From positions 992,001 through 1,056,000 of the forward strand of contig OZ250161.1 of NCBI GenBank assembly GCA_965237985.1: 64,000 nucleotides of DNA. The letters run 5' to 3'. Positions within the stretch are counted from its first letter, which is position 1; each line of letters opens with the position of its first letter. Positions 43,865 to 53,178 of the stretch are shown one piece after another. The translations under genes and the position numbers were made by a program. This DNA comes from G965212025 sp965237985. GTDB taxonomy: Bacteria; Pseudomonadota; Gammaproteobacteria; Poriferisulfidales; Oxydemutatoraceae. The notes under the pieces are model-generated. The model searched no databases and had not been told where the DNA came from. It saw only the letters and a program-made list of their open reading frames with translations.

Positions 43865-45019
43865 TCAAACAGTTTCATCCGTCCCTCTCAAAAATCCGTA
43901 AAAATTGTCAGAATCACCCATCCCCGTAGGCTCCGGTGCCAGCTCCACCTTGTCGGCATTCTGCTGAATAAAATCATTGCAGACCTCTCTCATTTGACCA
44001 TCCACAATGTCTGAAAGTTTAGGTATGGCCTCCCGCATTTGTTCTATCACTTCTGCCCTGACCTTCGCTTTCCAGCTATTCCGCATAGCAAAAAGATCGT
44101 CTGTACTCAGAGGGGTTTTACATTTTTTGCCCAATGCACGCAAAGTCTCATCTACTCTGCTGCCAAAATCTTTTATAGGCCGATTGGTAACATCGGTAAC
44201 CATCTTGTAAGTCCGTGACCCATCTGCGTCCATTTCGACAAGGTCGTCACGAAGCTCAACGAGCGCTTCCCGGAAAATATTGTCAAGCTCAAGCCGTCTT
44301 ACGGCAGGCCATCTTATGGAACTCCGGCTTACGGCCGCCACTCCCCGTTGTTTTGTTGTGCCATTTGCCAACGCCATGGATTCCATTTTCAGCCGCACTC
44401 TGGCAGTGAAATCTGAAAGCAAAACCTCTTGGTCATGTTTTTCCAAAATGGAAATAGCACTTGAATCCGTCGCCCCTCCCTTTAAATGAACATCAAAATA
44501 CTGTTTGGTATTCCCGACAGCTTCATTAATAACTTCACGCAGCTCCTCCGTATCCACCAATGTGAACGAAATGGAAAGCATTTTTGATTTTGACCCCGCC
44601 CCCCCCTCGTTCTCTCTCTCCACCTTCAGGTATTGGTTCCCGTTGATTTTTCCCGTACCAACAGTATCGAGATTTCTAGCAAGATTCCGCAAATAGCGCA
44701 CTCGCAACGGAACACCAGACTTTTTCAAGGTTTCAAGCCTGTGAATCGCTCGCTTCTTAAGGTTTATATCAATGGTTTCATCGGCATCGATGTCAGCCAG
44801 GACATTTTCATAAACGGCCGATTGGCTGTCGCTTAGTACTCGTTTGCTCAGGCGCAGATGAAACTGGTCCTGCACCCAACAGACAGTCTTTCCGAAAAAC
44901 CCGGTGCCACGCTCCCGAACCTGGATTTTCCCTGCCTGCACACCTGCTATTTCGAAACTCGAACCTTTGGCCAGGTCCGCTGAGCTTAACAGTAAACGAT
45001 AATCCTGTACTCCTTTCAT
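43865..45019 (-). CDS. Unknown 384-residue protein
   Basis: I recognise no family. The ATG at 45019, with GGGAGGAG upstream, is better than the longer frame start at 45079. The first 70 residues look beta-rich (DYRLLLSSADLAKGSSFEIA), ending in a hydrophobic CWVQDQFHL stretch. The remainder is helical and charged with many Asp/Glu/Arg (NLKKRAIHRLETLKKSG, LELDNIFREALVELRDDLVE, VIEQMREAIPKLSDIVD). There is no signal peptide or membrane segment. The C-terminal Gly/Asp-rich tail (MGDSDNFYGFLRGTDE) might be a sorting or interaction signal. The C-terminal half is reminiscent of chaperone- or effector-like coiled structures, which is only an impression. Confidence 0.6.
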   Translation of the reverse strand: MKGVQDYRLLLSSADLAKGSSFEIAGVQAGKIQVRERGTGFFGKTVCWVQDQFHLRLSKRVLSDSQSAVYENVLADIDADETIDINLKKRAIHRLETLKKSGVPLRVRYLRNLARNLDTVGTGKINGNQYLKVERENEGGAGSKSKMLSISFTLVDTEELREVINEAVGNTKQYFDVHLKGGATDSSAISILEKHDQEVLLSDFTARVRLKMESMALANGTTKQRGVAAVSRSSIRWPAVRRLELDNIFREALVELRDDLVEMDADGSRTYKMVTDVTNRPIKDFGSRVDETLRALGKKCKTPLSTDDLFAMRNSWKAKVRAEVIEQMREAIPKLSDIVDGQMREVCNDFIQQNADKVELAPEPTGMGDSDNFYGFLRGTDETV

Positions 45020-45519
45020 CAACTTGACTCCTCCCACAAACGTTACGGTTATTTCACTTAGAACTCCCGATTCTACCACACAGCTTTTTCAAAGACAGCG
45101 CACCGTGTTTCCTCCGCGGCCAAAATTACGGTGACCGTTTTGAACCGGTCGGCACTGTCCGTCTCGAGGCTTTGTCGCCGTCATGCCTGCCAGGCAGTTC
45201 CTGGAAGAATACGCATGACACCGCCCAGACCTATCCAGCAACAATACCCAGATAGCCAATGTCAGAGAAATTCACTGCCTGGAACGGGGTTTCAGCGTTT
45301 CCGTGCCGACCGCGTCGAACCATCATCTTGGCTCGATAGATGTGGTATTTTACAAGAGTAGGGACTGAATTATGGTGGCGGAACGCAAATTCCAGACTGC
45401 TTTCGGCTGGTGACGAATCTCCGTGACTGCAATCGAAATTACACCGGAGACTTTTACAAGGTTGCCGGACAAGTCTCCCCCCGAACATCCAAGGAGGTTT
45501 ATTTTGGACAATTTTGCAC
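45020..45519. other. Divergent intergenic region before fpr
   Basis: No gene found. It contains the fpr upstream region. AAGGAGG at 45491-45497 is followed at good spacing by a TTG opening a 7-codon frame (45504-45527) that overlaps the fpr start, so a tiny leader is possible. Confidence 0.35.
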
Positions 45520-46266
45520 ATGTTTGATCTGCGTTTCGTTGTCGGCGAAGTGGTGGGAAATCACCACTGGACTCCCACTTTGCACTCACTGCGTGTCAAG
45601 GCGCCTGTCTCTGCATTTGTTGCCGGCCAGTTTGTCAAACTGTCGCTTGACATTGATGGCAAACAGGTTGCCCGCCCCTACTCGTTTGTCAACGCACCCC
45701 ATGAGGCGGAGTTCGAGTTTTATTCGGTTGTGATTCCTGAAGGCGATTTTTCACCACGAATACAACAGTTGAAAAAAGGTGACTCCATCAATGTGTCTGC
45801 CAAAGCGAACGGTTTTCTGGTCCTCGACGAAGTCCCGAAAGGCCGATTTCTCTGGCTTATTGCAACCGGCACCGGCATCGGCCCTTTTCTGTCTATTTTG
45901 AAAACCGACACCCCCTGGGAGCGCTTTGAGCAAGTTCGTCTGATCCATGGCGTTCGCTTCGGCAGGGAGCTTGTGTACACCAGGATGATAGAAGGTCTCC
46001 TACGCAAGCATGCCGGGCATTTTAAAATGATTTCTTTCATCAGCCGGGAACAAAAGGATTTTGCATTCGCAGGTCGTATACCGGCAGCAATTCGTAATGG
46101 CAGCTTGGCGAAAAAAGCCGACATTCCGTTTGACGAGGAATCCCAGGTGATGTTGTGCGGCAACCCGGGAATGGTCGAAGATGCCAGCGTTGCCTTGCAA
46201 GAATTCGGCTTGCGCAAAAACCGGCGCCGCACACCGGGGCACATTACGGTTGAGACTTACTGGTAA
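45520..46266 (+). CDS. fpr: Ferredoxin/flavodoxin-NADP reductase
   Basis: This FAD enzyme moves electrons between NADPH and ferredoxin or flavodoxin. The 248-residue protein follows E. coli Fpr: VAGQFVKLSLDIDG, RPYSFVNAPHEAEFEFY, GFLVLDEVP, LIATGTGIGPFLSILK, VMLCGNPGMVEDA, and the family C-terminal RRRTPGHITVETYW with terminal Trp. I take the ATG at 45520, although the best Shine-Dalgarno lies 22 bases upstream. A TTG two codons earlier is possible. pyrE follows after only 6 bp. Confidence 0.93.
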   Translation: MFDLRFVVGEVVGNHHWTPTLHSLRVKAPVSAFVAGQFVKLSLDIDGKQVARPYSFVNAPHEAEFEFYSVVIPEGDFSPRIQQLKKGDSINVSAKANGFLVLDEVPKGRFLWLIATGTGIGPFLSILKTDTPWERFEQVRLIHGVRFGRELVYTRMIEGLLRKHAGHFKMISFISREQKDFAFAGRIPAAIRNGSLAKKADIPFDEESQVMLCGNPGMVEDASVALQEFGLRKNRRRTPGHITVETYW

Positions 46267-46272
46267 ACGTTT

Positions 46273-46926
46273 GTGAATATCGAAGAACGCCGAGAACTCG
46301 CAAAAGATGCCGTGACCTCAGGGGCATTGCGATTTGGAGAGCATACATTGAAGTCGGGGCGAAAAAGCCGTTTCTTTTTTGATATTTCTCGGTTCAACAA
46401 CGGTGCAGCCGCAACACATTTGGGGGACATGTATGCCGCCACAATTCATAAGCTGGGGCTTCCTTGCGATCTGCTTTTCGGGCCAGCATACAAAGGCATT
46501 CCGCTGGCAGCTCTGGTCGCAACCAGTCTTTTCAGAAACTTCGGGCGGAACGTGAACTACGCATACAACCGCAAGGAGCGGAAATCACACGGCGAAAAAG
46601 GCAGCTTGGTAGGGCCTCCGTTGTCGGGACAACGTGTGGTCATCGTCGATGATGTCCTCACAGCCGGTACGGCAGCACGCGAAACGCTTGAACGGTTGAA
46701 AACCGACGGTGCCGAAGCGGTGGCTTTGATCGTGTGTTTCGACCGCCAGGAAAAAGGACAGGGACCGGATTCGGCAAAAACCCAACTGGAAAACAGCTAC
46801 GGTCTACGTGTCAGCAGCCTGTTTGATTTCTCCGACTTGACACTGGACATACAAAATCGCCTTCGGCCCACGCGCCATGACCTCGAGCACAAAGCTTCAA
46901 GATCAGGAAAAACCGAGGAGCAATGA
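46273..46926 (+). CDS. pyrE: Orotate phosphoribosyltransferase
   Basis: PyrE joins orotate to PRPP to make OMP in pyrimidine synthesis. The 217-residue protein shows LKSGRKSRFFFDISRF, FGPAYKGIPLA, YAYNRKERKSHGEKG and the PRPP motif VVIVDDVLTAGTAARET. The start is a GTG at 46273, close behind fpr, suggesting a two-gene transcript. It is convergent with dut. Confidence 0.96.
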   Translation: MNIEERRELAKDAVTSGALRFGEHTLKSGRKSRFFFDISRFNNGAAATHLGDMYAATIHKLGLPCDLLFGPAYKGIPLAALVATSLFRNFGRNVNYAYNRKERKSHGEKGSLVGPPLSGQRVVIVDDVLTAGTAARETLERLKTDGAEAVALIVCFDRQEKGQGPDSAKTQLENSYGLRVSSLFDFSDLTLDIQNRLRPTRHDLEHKASRSGKTEEQ

Positions 46927-47101
46927 CTCCAACCTGGTATCACGGCCGCGAACCAAAAATCTCACCGGAAACAACCAGAAACCATGCCACTCGTGGCGAT
47001 CGACCTCAAATCCGTCATTTCTGAATACAGAATAAAACAGCAACAGGTATCGTCCTGCCCCCTCAAGCAGACGACATTTATGAGCCTGGGGCGACAAACC
47101 G

Positions 47102-47587
47102 TCAGGAGCAAAGCTCAGTGTCGCCGGTATGACCGAAGCCGCCGCTGCCGCGTTGCGTTTTTTCAAAATCTTCCACAGTGACAAAAGCGGGTCTCACGAT
47201 GGGAAGAAAAACCAGCTGGGCAATTCTCATTCCAGGTTGTACGCGCACAACTTCCGCACCACGGTTCCAGCAAGACACCAACAATTCTCCCTGATAGTCT
47301 GAATCTATCAGTCCTACAAGGTTTCCCAACACCAGGCCTTTTTTGTGGGCCAGTCCGGAGCGAGGCAAAATTATGGCGGCCAGGTTGCTGTTGCCGATGT
47401 GGATGGCCAACCCGGTTTTGATCAATTGCACGCTCCCGGGCGGCAAAACAATTTCTTCATCGATGCAGGCAACCAGATCTAAACCTGCCGAACCGGGCGT
47501 TGCGAATTTTAGGGACGAAAAGTCCTTTCCAATTCGCGAGTCCAGAATTTTTAATTGAACTTCAGTCAACTTAATATGCGCCCCCAT
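47102..47587 (-). CDS. dut: dUTP diphosphatase
   Basis: Dut hydrolyses dUTP to dUMP and keeps uracil out of DNA. The 161-residue protein carries the five trimeric dUTPase motifs, including ATPGSAGLDLVA, PRSGLAHKKG, GNLVGLIDSDYQGEL, RIAQLVFLP and the terminal P-loop-like GSGGFGHTG. The ATG at 47587 has GGAG 8 nt upstream, and the longer frame is rejected. It is convergent with pyrE. Confidence 0.95.
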   Translation of the reverse strand: MGAHIKLTEVQLKILDSRIGKDFSSLKFATPGSAGLDLVACIDEEIVLPPGSVQLIKTGLAIHIGNSNLAAIILPRSGLAHKKGLVLGNLVGLIDSDYQGELLVSCWNRGAEVVRVQPGMRIAQLVFLPIVRPAFVTVEDFEKTQRGSGGFGHTGDTELCS

Positions 47588-47718
47588 GCAACTCCGGGAA
47601 AGACTCCACAAAGGAACTTCCCGGAGCTAAAGAAAATTGACTGTAAAACAATTACCGCCCCTCGGAACACTGTTCATGCCACTTGGCACCAGCTGGTCAG
47701 AACTTTCTGGATTACCTC

Positions 47719-48960
47719 TCACGCCACTTCTCGTCTGCTGCGCTTAGCCGCGGGCGACAGGTTGGCTGTGATCCGCTCACGAGGCAAGACACGCGACAAG
47801 GCAGATACCAACCTGTCAACGTCCTCCTCAGTGTGCATGGCTGACAAACTGATACGCAACCGTGCCGTGTTGCGAGGAACAGTCGGGGGGCGTATCGGCA
47901 ACACCTCAATCCCTTCCTGCAACAGTTTGTCTCCGAGTCTGCAGGCCAGAACAGAAGAACCGGTCACAAGGCCCTGGATTGCAGTTTGAGAATCGAGGCA
48001 GGGCAAAAATGATTTTTGCACAAGTTTGCGAAACTGCCTGATACGTGCCTGCAACACTTCCCGCCGCCAAGGTTCGCCGGCAATGATGTCCAGACTCGCG
48101 AGCGTGGCACAGGCCAAAGCAGCGGGTGGAGCTGTGGTGTAAACGTAGGTACGTGCTTTCTGGATCAGCAACTCGATGAATTCGTGGCCGGCCGCAACAA
48201 AAGCCCCAAAAGTTCCGCATGCCTTGCCAAAAGTCCCCATCACGATCGGAACCTGTTCTGAATCCAAACCCAGGTGCTCAGTCGTACCGGCTCCCCGCCT
48301 GCCGAGAACACCAAAACCATGCGCGTCGTCCACAACCAGACAGGCTTCATATTTCTGGCACGTTTCAGCCATCTCGGCAAGCGGGGCCAGACTTCCCTCC
48401 ATACTGAAAACCGATTCCACTGCCACCACAAATCTGCCTCCGTCGGGGGCAGGCGTAGAGAGGCGGTGACAACGCAGCAATGCTTTTTCAAGGGCAGGCA
48501 GATCACAATGACCAAAACGTTGCAAAGTACTGCCACTGACACGTGCCGCATCGATTAAAGACGCGTGGTTCAAGCGATCCAGAAAAATCGTTCGCTTTCG
48601 CCCTCCAAGCACCCCCAGAACCCCAAGGTTTGCCATGTAGCCGGTCGAAAACAACAATGCGCGCTCACGCCCTGTAAAGGCGGCCAACCTTGTCTCCAGC
48701 TCTTCATGAGATTTTCGGTAACCGTTCAGCAGACAGGATCCACCCGACCCTACTCCATACTTTTGTGCGCCTTGGCAAAAGGCTTCAACCACCCGTTCAT
48801 CCCCAGCCAATCCCAGGTAATCGTTGCTGCTGAACGAAAGCAAGGTACGGCCACCGACCTGTCGTTCCGTGGTGCATGGTCCTGCCGTCGCAGTGCGCCG
48901 GCGCAGCAAACCATTTTTCGCCCAGGCGGCAAGTTCATTCCGCCAGCGTTTCAGGCTCAT
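47719..48960 (-). CDS. bioF: 8-amino-7-oxononanoate synthase
   Basis: BioF is the PLP enzyme condensing pimeloyl-ACP/CoA with alanine, the first ring-building step of biotin. The 413-residue protein (ATG at 48960) has SFSSNDYLGLAG, GSGGSCLLNGYRKSHEELE, the PLP-aldimine Asp in VDDAHGFGVLG, and the Lys motif MGTFGKACGTFGAF. It is downstream of bioB on the same strand, but a decayed tandem duplication of the bioB/bioF border now separates them by 327 bp. bioC, bioD, bioH and bioA are not in the window. Confidence 0.94.
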   Translation of the reverse strand: MSLKRWRNELAAWAKNGLLRRRTATAGPCTTERQVGGRTLLSFSSNDYLGLAGDERVVEAFCQGAQKYGVGSGGSCLLNGYRKSHEELETRLAAFTGRERALLFSTGYMANLGVLGVLGGRKRTIFLDRLNHASLIDAARVSGSTLQRFGHCDLPALEKALLRCHRLSTPAPDGGRFVVAVESVFSMEGSLAPLAEMAETCQKYEACLVVDDAHGFGVLGRRGAGTTEHLGLDSEQVPIVMGTFGKACGTFGAFVAAGHEFIELLIQKARTYVYTTAPPAALACATLASLDIIAGEPWRREVLQARIRQFRKLVQKSFLPCLDSQTAIQGLVTGSSVLACRLGDKLLQEGIEVLPIRPPTVPRNTARLRISLSAMHTEEDVDRLVSALSRVLPRERITANLSPAAKRSRREVA

Positions 48961-49040
48961 GTGAAAATGCTGGGACAGCCGCGGATATGGCACTGCCTAT
49001 ACCGAGGCGATTGAAAAGCTGCTGATCTTTCCAAACCGGC
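48961..49040 (-). pseudogene. Duplicate 3' fragment of bioB
   Basis: Complement of this stretch matches the last roughly 30 codons of bioB (QQLFNRLGIDSAISAAVP-like). It lies directly upstream of the functional bioF start, as expected from the tandem duplication. It cannot be expressed as a protein on its own. Confidence 0.8.
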
Positions 49041-49097
49041 ACATGGGCACACGAGAATATGGGACCGAGGCATGTGTAGAAGTGATCCATTCCCGGC

Positions 49098-49313
49098 TTT
49101 TGCGCTCCTCGACCTTGACAAAAGGCTTCAATTGCTCACGAATTCCGGGACCATCCCCAGCCAATCCCAAGTAATCGTTGCTGCTGAACGAAAGCAAGGT
49201 ACGGGCACCGACTGTCGTTCCGTGGTGCATAGTCCTGCCGTCGCAGTGCGCCGGCGCAGCAAACCACTTTTCGCCCGGGCGGCAGGCTTATTCCGCCAGT
49301 GTCTCAGGCTCAT
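49098..49313 (-). pseudogene. Duplicate 5' fragment of bioF
   Basis: From an ATG at 49313 the complement reads MSLRHWRNKPAARAKSGLLR, then RRTATAGLCTTERQS before a one-base deletion breaks the SFSSNDYLGLAGD stretch. The fragment ends near 49098 at the border of the duplication. Its ATG overlaps the 3' end of bioB by 26 bp, showing the ancestral bioB-bioF overlap. Confidence 0.85.
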
Positions 49314-50295
49314 GTGAAGATGCTGGGACAGCCGCGGATATGGCACTGTCTATGCCGAGGCGGTTGAAAAGCTGCTGATCTTTCCAGACCGGCGCGTTGG
49401 CGGCTGTCAATAGTTTTTCACCATAGAAAACAGAATTGGCACCAGCAAAAAAGCACAATGCCTGCAACTCATCGGTCATTTCTTCCCGTCCGGCAGACAG
49501 ACGCACATACGCTGCAGACATCATTATTCTTGCGCTTGCGATGACACGAACCAACTCAATCGGGTCGAAATCAGGGATATGCTCAAGCGGTGTCCCAGCA
49601 ATGCGTACCAGGCAGTTGATCGGAACCGATTCCGGGTGTTCCGGTAAATTCGCGAGTTGCATTAACAATCCAGCACGATCTCTGCGACTTTCTCCCATCC
49701 CGAGTATCCCGCCACAACAAACACGAATGCCTGCATCGCGAACATTTTGAAGCGTAGTCAGACGGTCAGCGTAAGTGCGCGTGGAAATGATGGTGCCATA
49801 AAACTCGGGAGAGGTGTCCAGATTATGGTTGTAATAATCCAGACCCGATTCTGCCAGTCGGTGTGCCTGAGCCACAGTCAGCATGCCGAGTGTCGCACAG
49901 GTTTCGAGACCCAGATCCTTTACCGTTGCCACCATTTCAACGACTCGCTCCAGGTCCACTGCCGACGGTGATCGCCAGGCAGCCCCCATACAAAAACGCT
50001 CGGCACCAGCCGCTTTCGCTGCTTGCGCCATTTCAACCAGCCTGGCAAGAGACAACAGTTTTTCGCGATTTACCTCAGTGTGGTAATGCGCGCTTTGCGG
50101 GCAGTACGCACAATCTTCAGGACAGGAGCCCGTTTTCACGGACACCAGTGTGCTGATTTGCATGCGGTTTGGATCATGACAGGTGCGATGTATGCCATGG
50201 GCCCGAAACAACAGATCGTTGAATGGGGTGCCAAGCAATACCAGCACTTCCTTTAGTGTCCAATCATGGCGGGCAGCTGGCAACAAAAAATTCAT
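49288..50295 (-). CDS. bioB: Biotin synthase
   Basis: BioB is the radical-SAM enzyme inserting sulphur into dethiobiotin. The 335-residue protein (ATG at 50295) has the CPEDCAYCPQSAHY cluster motif for [4Fe-4S], GAERFCMGAAWR, YYNHNLDTSPEFYGTIISTR, CCGGILGMGES, and the [2Fe-2S] ligand region with MSAAYVRLSAGR, GANSVFYGEKLLT. The length is normal. It is divergent from comF with about 100 bp between starts, as in many gammaproteobacteria. Confidence 0.96.
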   Translation of the reverse strand: MNFLLPAARHDWTLKEVLVLLGTPFNDLLFRAHGIHRTCHDPNRMQISTLVSVKTGSCPEDCAYCPQSAHYHTEVNREKLLSLARLVEMAQAAKAAGAERFCMGAAWRSPSAVDLERVVEMVATVKDLGLETCATLGMLTVAQAHRLAESGLDYYNHNLDTSPEFYGTIISTRTYADRLTTLQNVRDAGIRVCCGGILGMGESRRDRAGLLMQLANLPEHPESVPINCLVRIAGTPLEHIPDFDPIELVRVIASARIMMSAAYVRLSAGREEMTDELQALCFFAGANSVFYGEKLLTAANAPVWKDQQLFNRLGIDSAISAAVPASSHEPETLAE

Positions 50296-50399
50296 ATCAA
50301 AGTGGAAAAAAATAACGCTCCCTGCGTCACCGCGCAAAAAAGACCAGGGGGTCAACCACACCCAAGCATGGCACGGTCAGTCTAAAGCGAGGCGGATTG

Positions 50400-51167
50400 A
50401 TGTCAACCTTTAACCACCCAATGAACAGCAGGACAGGAGGCGGATGTCTGGAGTCATTGAAAAACACGATTGCAACCCAGGGCAGAAACTTTATCGACAA
50501 ATTATTTCCCGTTTACTGTCCTTTGTGCCTGGAACGCAGCAGTGCCGGATACGTGTTATGCCGATACTGCCTTGAAGAGCTTCCTGCTTTAGCGGGCGGC
50601 TGTCCAATCTGCTCTTCCCGCGTGCCGGTGCATCACAATGGGCCATGTCGACAATGCCGCCTGTGCAAACCATCTTTTTCGCATGTGTTCGCACCTTTCC
50701 ATTATGCGCCGCCCATCAATCAGTTGATACGCGATATGAAATATCAGGCACAAATCCAATACATCGGAACGCTTGCCAAGTTACTCGCACACGCAGCAGA
50801 AGACGCCGGCGTACCCCGTCCGGATTACTTTCTCGCCGTTCCTCTGCACCGCAAAAAGTTCATCATGCGAGGATTCAACCAATCCTTGGAGATTGCCTTG
50901 AAACTAGGGCGCCAGCTTGGCATACCCGTGTTGCGTGGCTGCCTGCGCAAAACGCGAGCCGGCCCGCCGCAAACCGCTCTGCCACTTCGCAGGCGTCTGA
51001 CCAATCCGAAGGGAAGTTTTGTGGTACACCACTTTCCTCCTGCCCGACACGTCACCATTGTCGATGACGTCATGACCACTGGTAGCACTGCCAACGAAGT
51101 TGCACGCGTACTGCGTCAACATGCAAACATGCAGGTGTCGGTCTGGGTAGTCGCAAAAACCCACTGA
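50400..51167 (+). CDS. comF: ComF-family phosphoribosyltransferase-like protein
   Basis: ComF/GntX proteins combine an N-terminal zinc finger with a PRTase domain and are linked to DNA uptake and use of DNA. The 255-residue protein shows two Cys pairs (CPLCLE, CRYC, then CPICSS and CRQCRLC), LIRDMKYQAQIQYIGTLAKLL, VPLHRKKFIMRGFNQSLEIA and the PRPP motif VTIVDDVMTTGSTANE. The ATG at 50400 has GAGG upstream. It is divergent from bioB, a common neighbourhood. Confidence 0.9.
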   Translation: MSTFNHPMNSRTGGGCLESLKNTIATQGRNFIDKLFPVYCPLCLERSSAGYVLCRYCLEELPALAGGCPICSSRVPVHHNGPCRQCRLCKPSFSHVFAPFHYAPPINQLIRDMKYQAQIQYIGTLAKLLAHAAEDAGVPRPDYFLAVPLHRKKFIMRGFNQSLEIALKLGRQLGIPVLRGCLRKTRAGPPQTALPLRRRLTNPKGSFVVHHFPPARHVTIVDDVMTTGSTANEVARVLRQHANMQVSVWVVAKTH

Positions 51168-51205
51168 ATGCAGAATATCCTCCACCCAGTTAGGGAAAAG
51201 CAGGG

Positions 51206-52093
51206 TCAATCCGGCAAAATGTCGACAAACAGACCCGCAAACACTGCAAGCCCTAGCCAGTGGTTATTGGTGAAAGCAGCGATGCACTTTTCCGGGACCC
51301 GGTCTCTGATCAGCCACTGCTGGTAGAAGCACAAAAAAGCAGCGACCATGATGCCCAAAAAGAACCACGCACCCCGCTGGTCCAGGAATCCAACGGTCAA
51401 CATAAGCAGCAGCATGAGCGCCTGTAAAATCGCAATTATCGGACGTTCCCGTGCAGCAAATAAAATCGCTGAAGATTTCACGCCAAGCAACAAATCGTCG
51501 TCGCGATCGGCGAGGGCGTACATCGTGTCATAAGCAATAGTCCAGGCAATGCTCGCCAGATAAAGTAACCAGATGCTGGCCGGCGGCACACTCGCATGAA
51601 GCGCCAGCCATACCATGGGGATAGACCACCCGAAAGCCACGCCCAAATGAAGCTGTGGCAGTGAATGCAAACGTTTCGCCAATGGGTAGCTAATGACCAG
51701 GATCAAAGCCCCGCAAGCCATGAACAGACTTTCCAGGTTGAGCAACAGCACCAGACAAAAAGCCAGTAGTAAAAGCAGGGCCGCGGCTATCAGCGCTTCT
51801 GCCGGATGCAGCTCACCGGTAACCAAAGGGCGGCCGCGCGTGCGTGCCACGTGACCATCAATGTCGCGATCAAAAAAATCGTTGAGCGCGCATCCGGCAG
51901 CACGCAAAAGCAACACCCCGAAAACGAAAACCAGAAAAACAAGCCGGGGAGGCTGTCCGGCACTGGAAATCCACAAAGCCCACAAGGCAGGCCAAAGCAG
52001 CAACCAGCTGCCAATGGGTCGATCGAGCCTGAACAAGCGAGCATATGAACCGAAGCGCGTCACCACTTGCTGAAACCATTCTCCCGAAAACAT
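51206..52093 (-). CDS. ubiA: 4-hydroxybenzoate octaprenyltransferase
   Basis: UbiA is the inner-membrane prenyltransferase of ubiquinone synthesis. The 295-residue protein has the first Asp-rich motif NDFFDRDIDGHVARTRGRP and the second AYDTMYALADRDDDLLLGVK, binding Mg-prenyl diphosphate, and about eight to nine membrane helices. The start RLDRPIGSWLLLWPALWALW is typical. I use the ATG at 52093, and the longer frame adds an unrelated leader. No ubiC neighbour is present. Confidence 0.94.
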   Translation of the reverse strand: MFSGEWFQQVVTRFGSYARLFRLDRPIGSWLLLWPALWALWISSAGQPPRLVFLVFVFGVLLLRAAGCALNDFFDRDIDGHVARTRGRPLVTGELHPAEALIAAALLLLLAFCLVLLLNLESLFMACGALILVISYPLAKRLHSLPQLHLGVAFGWSIPMVWLALHASVPPASIWLLYLASIAWTIAYDTMYALADRDDDLLLGVKSSAILFAARERPIIAILQALMLLLMLTVGFLDQRGAWFFLGIMVAAFLCFYQQWLIRDRVPEKCIAAFTNNHWLGLAVFAGLFVDILPD

Positions 52094-52289
52094 TTTTGTC
52101 AGCCCTGAATCACAGCGCGACAAACAGGAGATCGGCCACCCCGTCGCACCATCCGGAATATTTTCCCGAACCAAGAACCGCGGGGAACCTGTCAACCTCG
52201 GTCACGCTTCAGACCAACACCCGACAAACGTGACACGGGGTCACCCAGCTTATGCACATTCAGCTGCCCACACGAAGTTTGAAAGGGGT

Positions 52290-52366
52290 TGGCGCGCCCG
52301 GAGAGACTCGAACTCCCGACCCCCTGGTTCGTAGCCAGGTACTCTATCCAACTGAGCTACGGGCGC
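52290..52366 (-). tRNA. tRNA-Arg (ACG)
   Basis: The 77-nt cloverleaf starts GCGCCCGTAGCTCAGTTGGA and ends with encoded CCA. The anticodon stem CCTGG/CCAGG holds loop CTACGAA, so the anticodon is ACG, read as ICG after deamination, for CGU/CGC/CGA arginine codons. The T-arm contains GTTCGAGTC. The acceptor GCGCCCG pairs with CGGGCGC. Confidence 0.95.
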
Positions 52367-52490
52367 ACAAAAAAACCACTAGGCAAAAACACATTTCAGC
52401 AGTTCAGAGGCTTGTGGCCGGATTGTGGGAAATCACGGAAATTGCGCTCCCAAACTGCAAACAAGACACGTCCTGCTCCCAGCTTAAACG

Positions 52491-53102
52491 CTATCTCCCT
52501 CCTCGTATCAAATTAAAAAATTCGCTGCGGGTTGCGTTATCTGTGCGAAACGCACCAAGCATGGAACTGGTGACGGTCATGCTGTTTTGTTTTTGCACAC
52601 CACGCATAACCATGCAAAAGTGTACTGCCTCCACCACGACTCCAACACCGTGGGCATCGAGAGCTTCCATCAGACTGGTGGCTATCTGGGTGGTCATTCG
52701 TTCCTGAACCTGCAGTCTTCTGGCATAAATATCCACCACTCGCGCCAGTTTGCTCAAACCAATGACTCTGCCGCGTGGCAAATAACCGACGTGTACTTTA
52801 CCGGTAATCGGCAAAATGTGGTGCTCGCACAGTGAATAGAACTCAATATTCTTGACCATCACCATCTCCTCGCATTCAAGGTCGAAGAGTGCACCATTGA
52901 TGGTTTCTTTCAGATCGATTTCATAGCCGCCGGTCAGAAAGCGAAACGCTTTGGCAAAGCGTTTCGGAGTTTTGAGCAGACCTTCCCGTCGTGGGTCCTC
53001 GCCAATCTGAAGCAGAATCTCAATCAGCGCATCCGCAATCAGACCTTCCTTCATCTGGCTCTCAGCCACCGGGGACACATTTTTCAGGGATTGTTTTGCC
53101 AT
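52491..53102 (-). CDS. folE: GTP cyclohydrolase I
   Basis: FolE opens GTP to dihydroneopterin triphosphate at the start of folate synthesis. The 203-residue protein shows LLKTPKRFAKAF, the zinc Cys/His motif SLCEHHILPITGKVHVGYLP, IGLSKLARVVDIYARRLQVQERMT and a late EAVHFCMVMRGV with the second zinc Cys. Length is normal. It is followed upstream by mlaA on the same strand, 76 bp away. Confidence 0.95.
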   Translation of the reverse strand: MAKQSLKNVSPVAESQMKEGLIADALIEILLQIGEDPRREGLLKTPKRFAKAFRFLTGGYEIDLKETINGALFDLECEEMVMVKNIEFYSLCEHHILPITGKVHVGYLPRGRVIGLSKLARVVDIYARRLQVQERMTTQIATSLMEALDAHGVGVVVEAVHFCMVMRGVQKQNSMTVTSSMLGAFRTDNATRSEFFNLIRGGR

Positions 53103-53178
53103 ACTCTCAGCACTGCGACCACCGTGCGCGCGAACAGAGAAGCGGGAACTTGGTCAGTGACAGAAGAGAAAACCGCTT

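Larger units (their letters stand above)
48761..49400. repeat. Tandem duplication across the bioB/bioF border
   Basis: Sequence from the 5' part of bioF through the 3' end of bioB is present twice, about 353 bp apart. Examples: CCCCAGCCAATCCCA at 48801 and 49155; TGGGACAGCCGCGGATATGG at 48971 and 49324. Copies carry several substitutions and small indels. The outer parts stay inside intact bioF and bioB, while the inner parts are non-functional. Confidence 0.88.
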
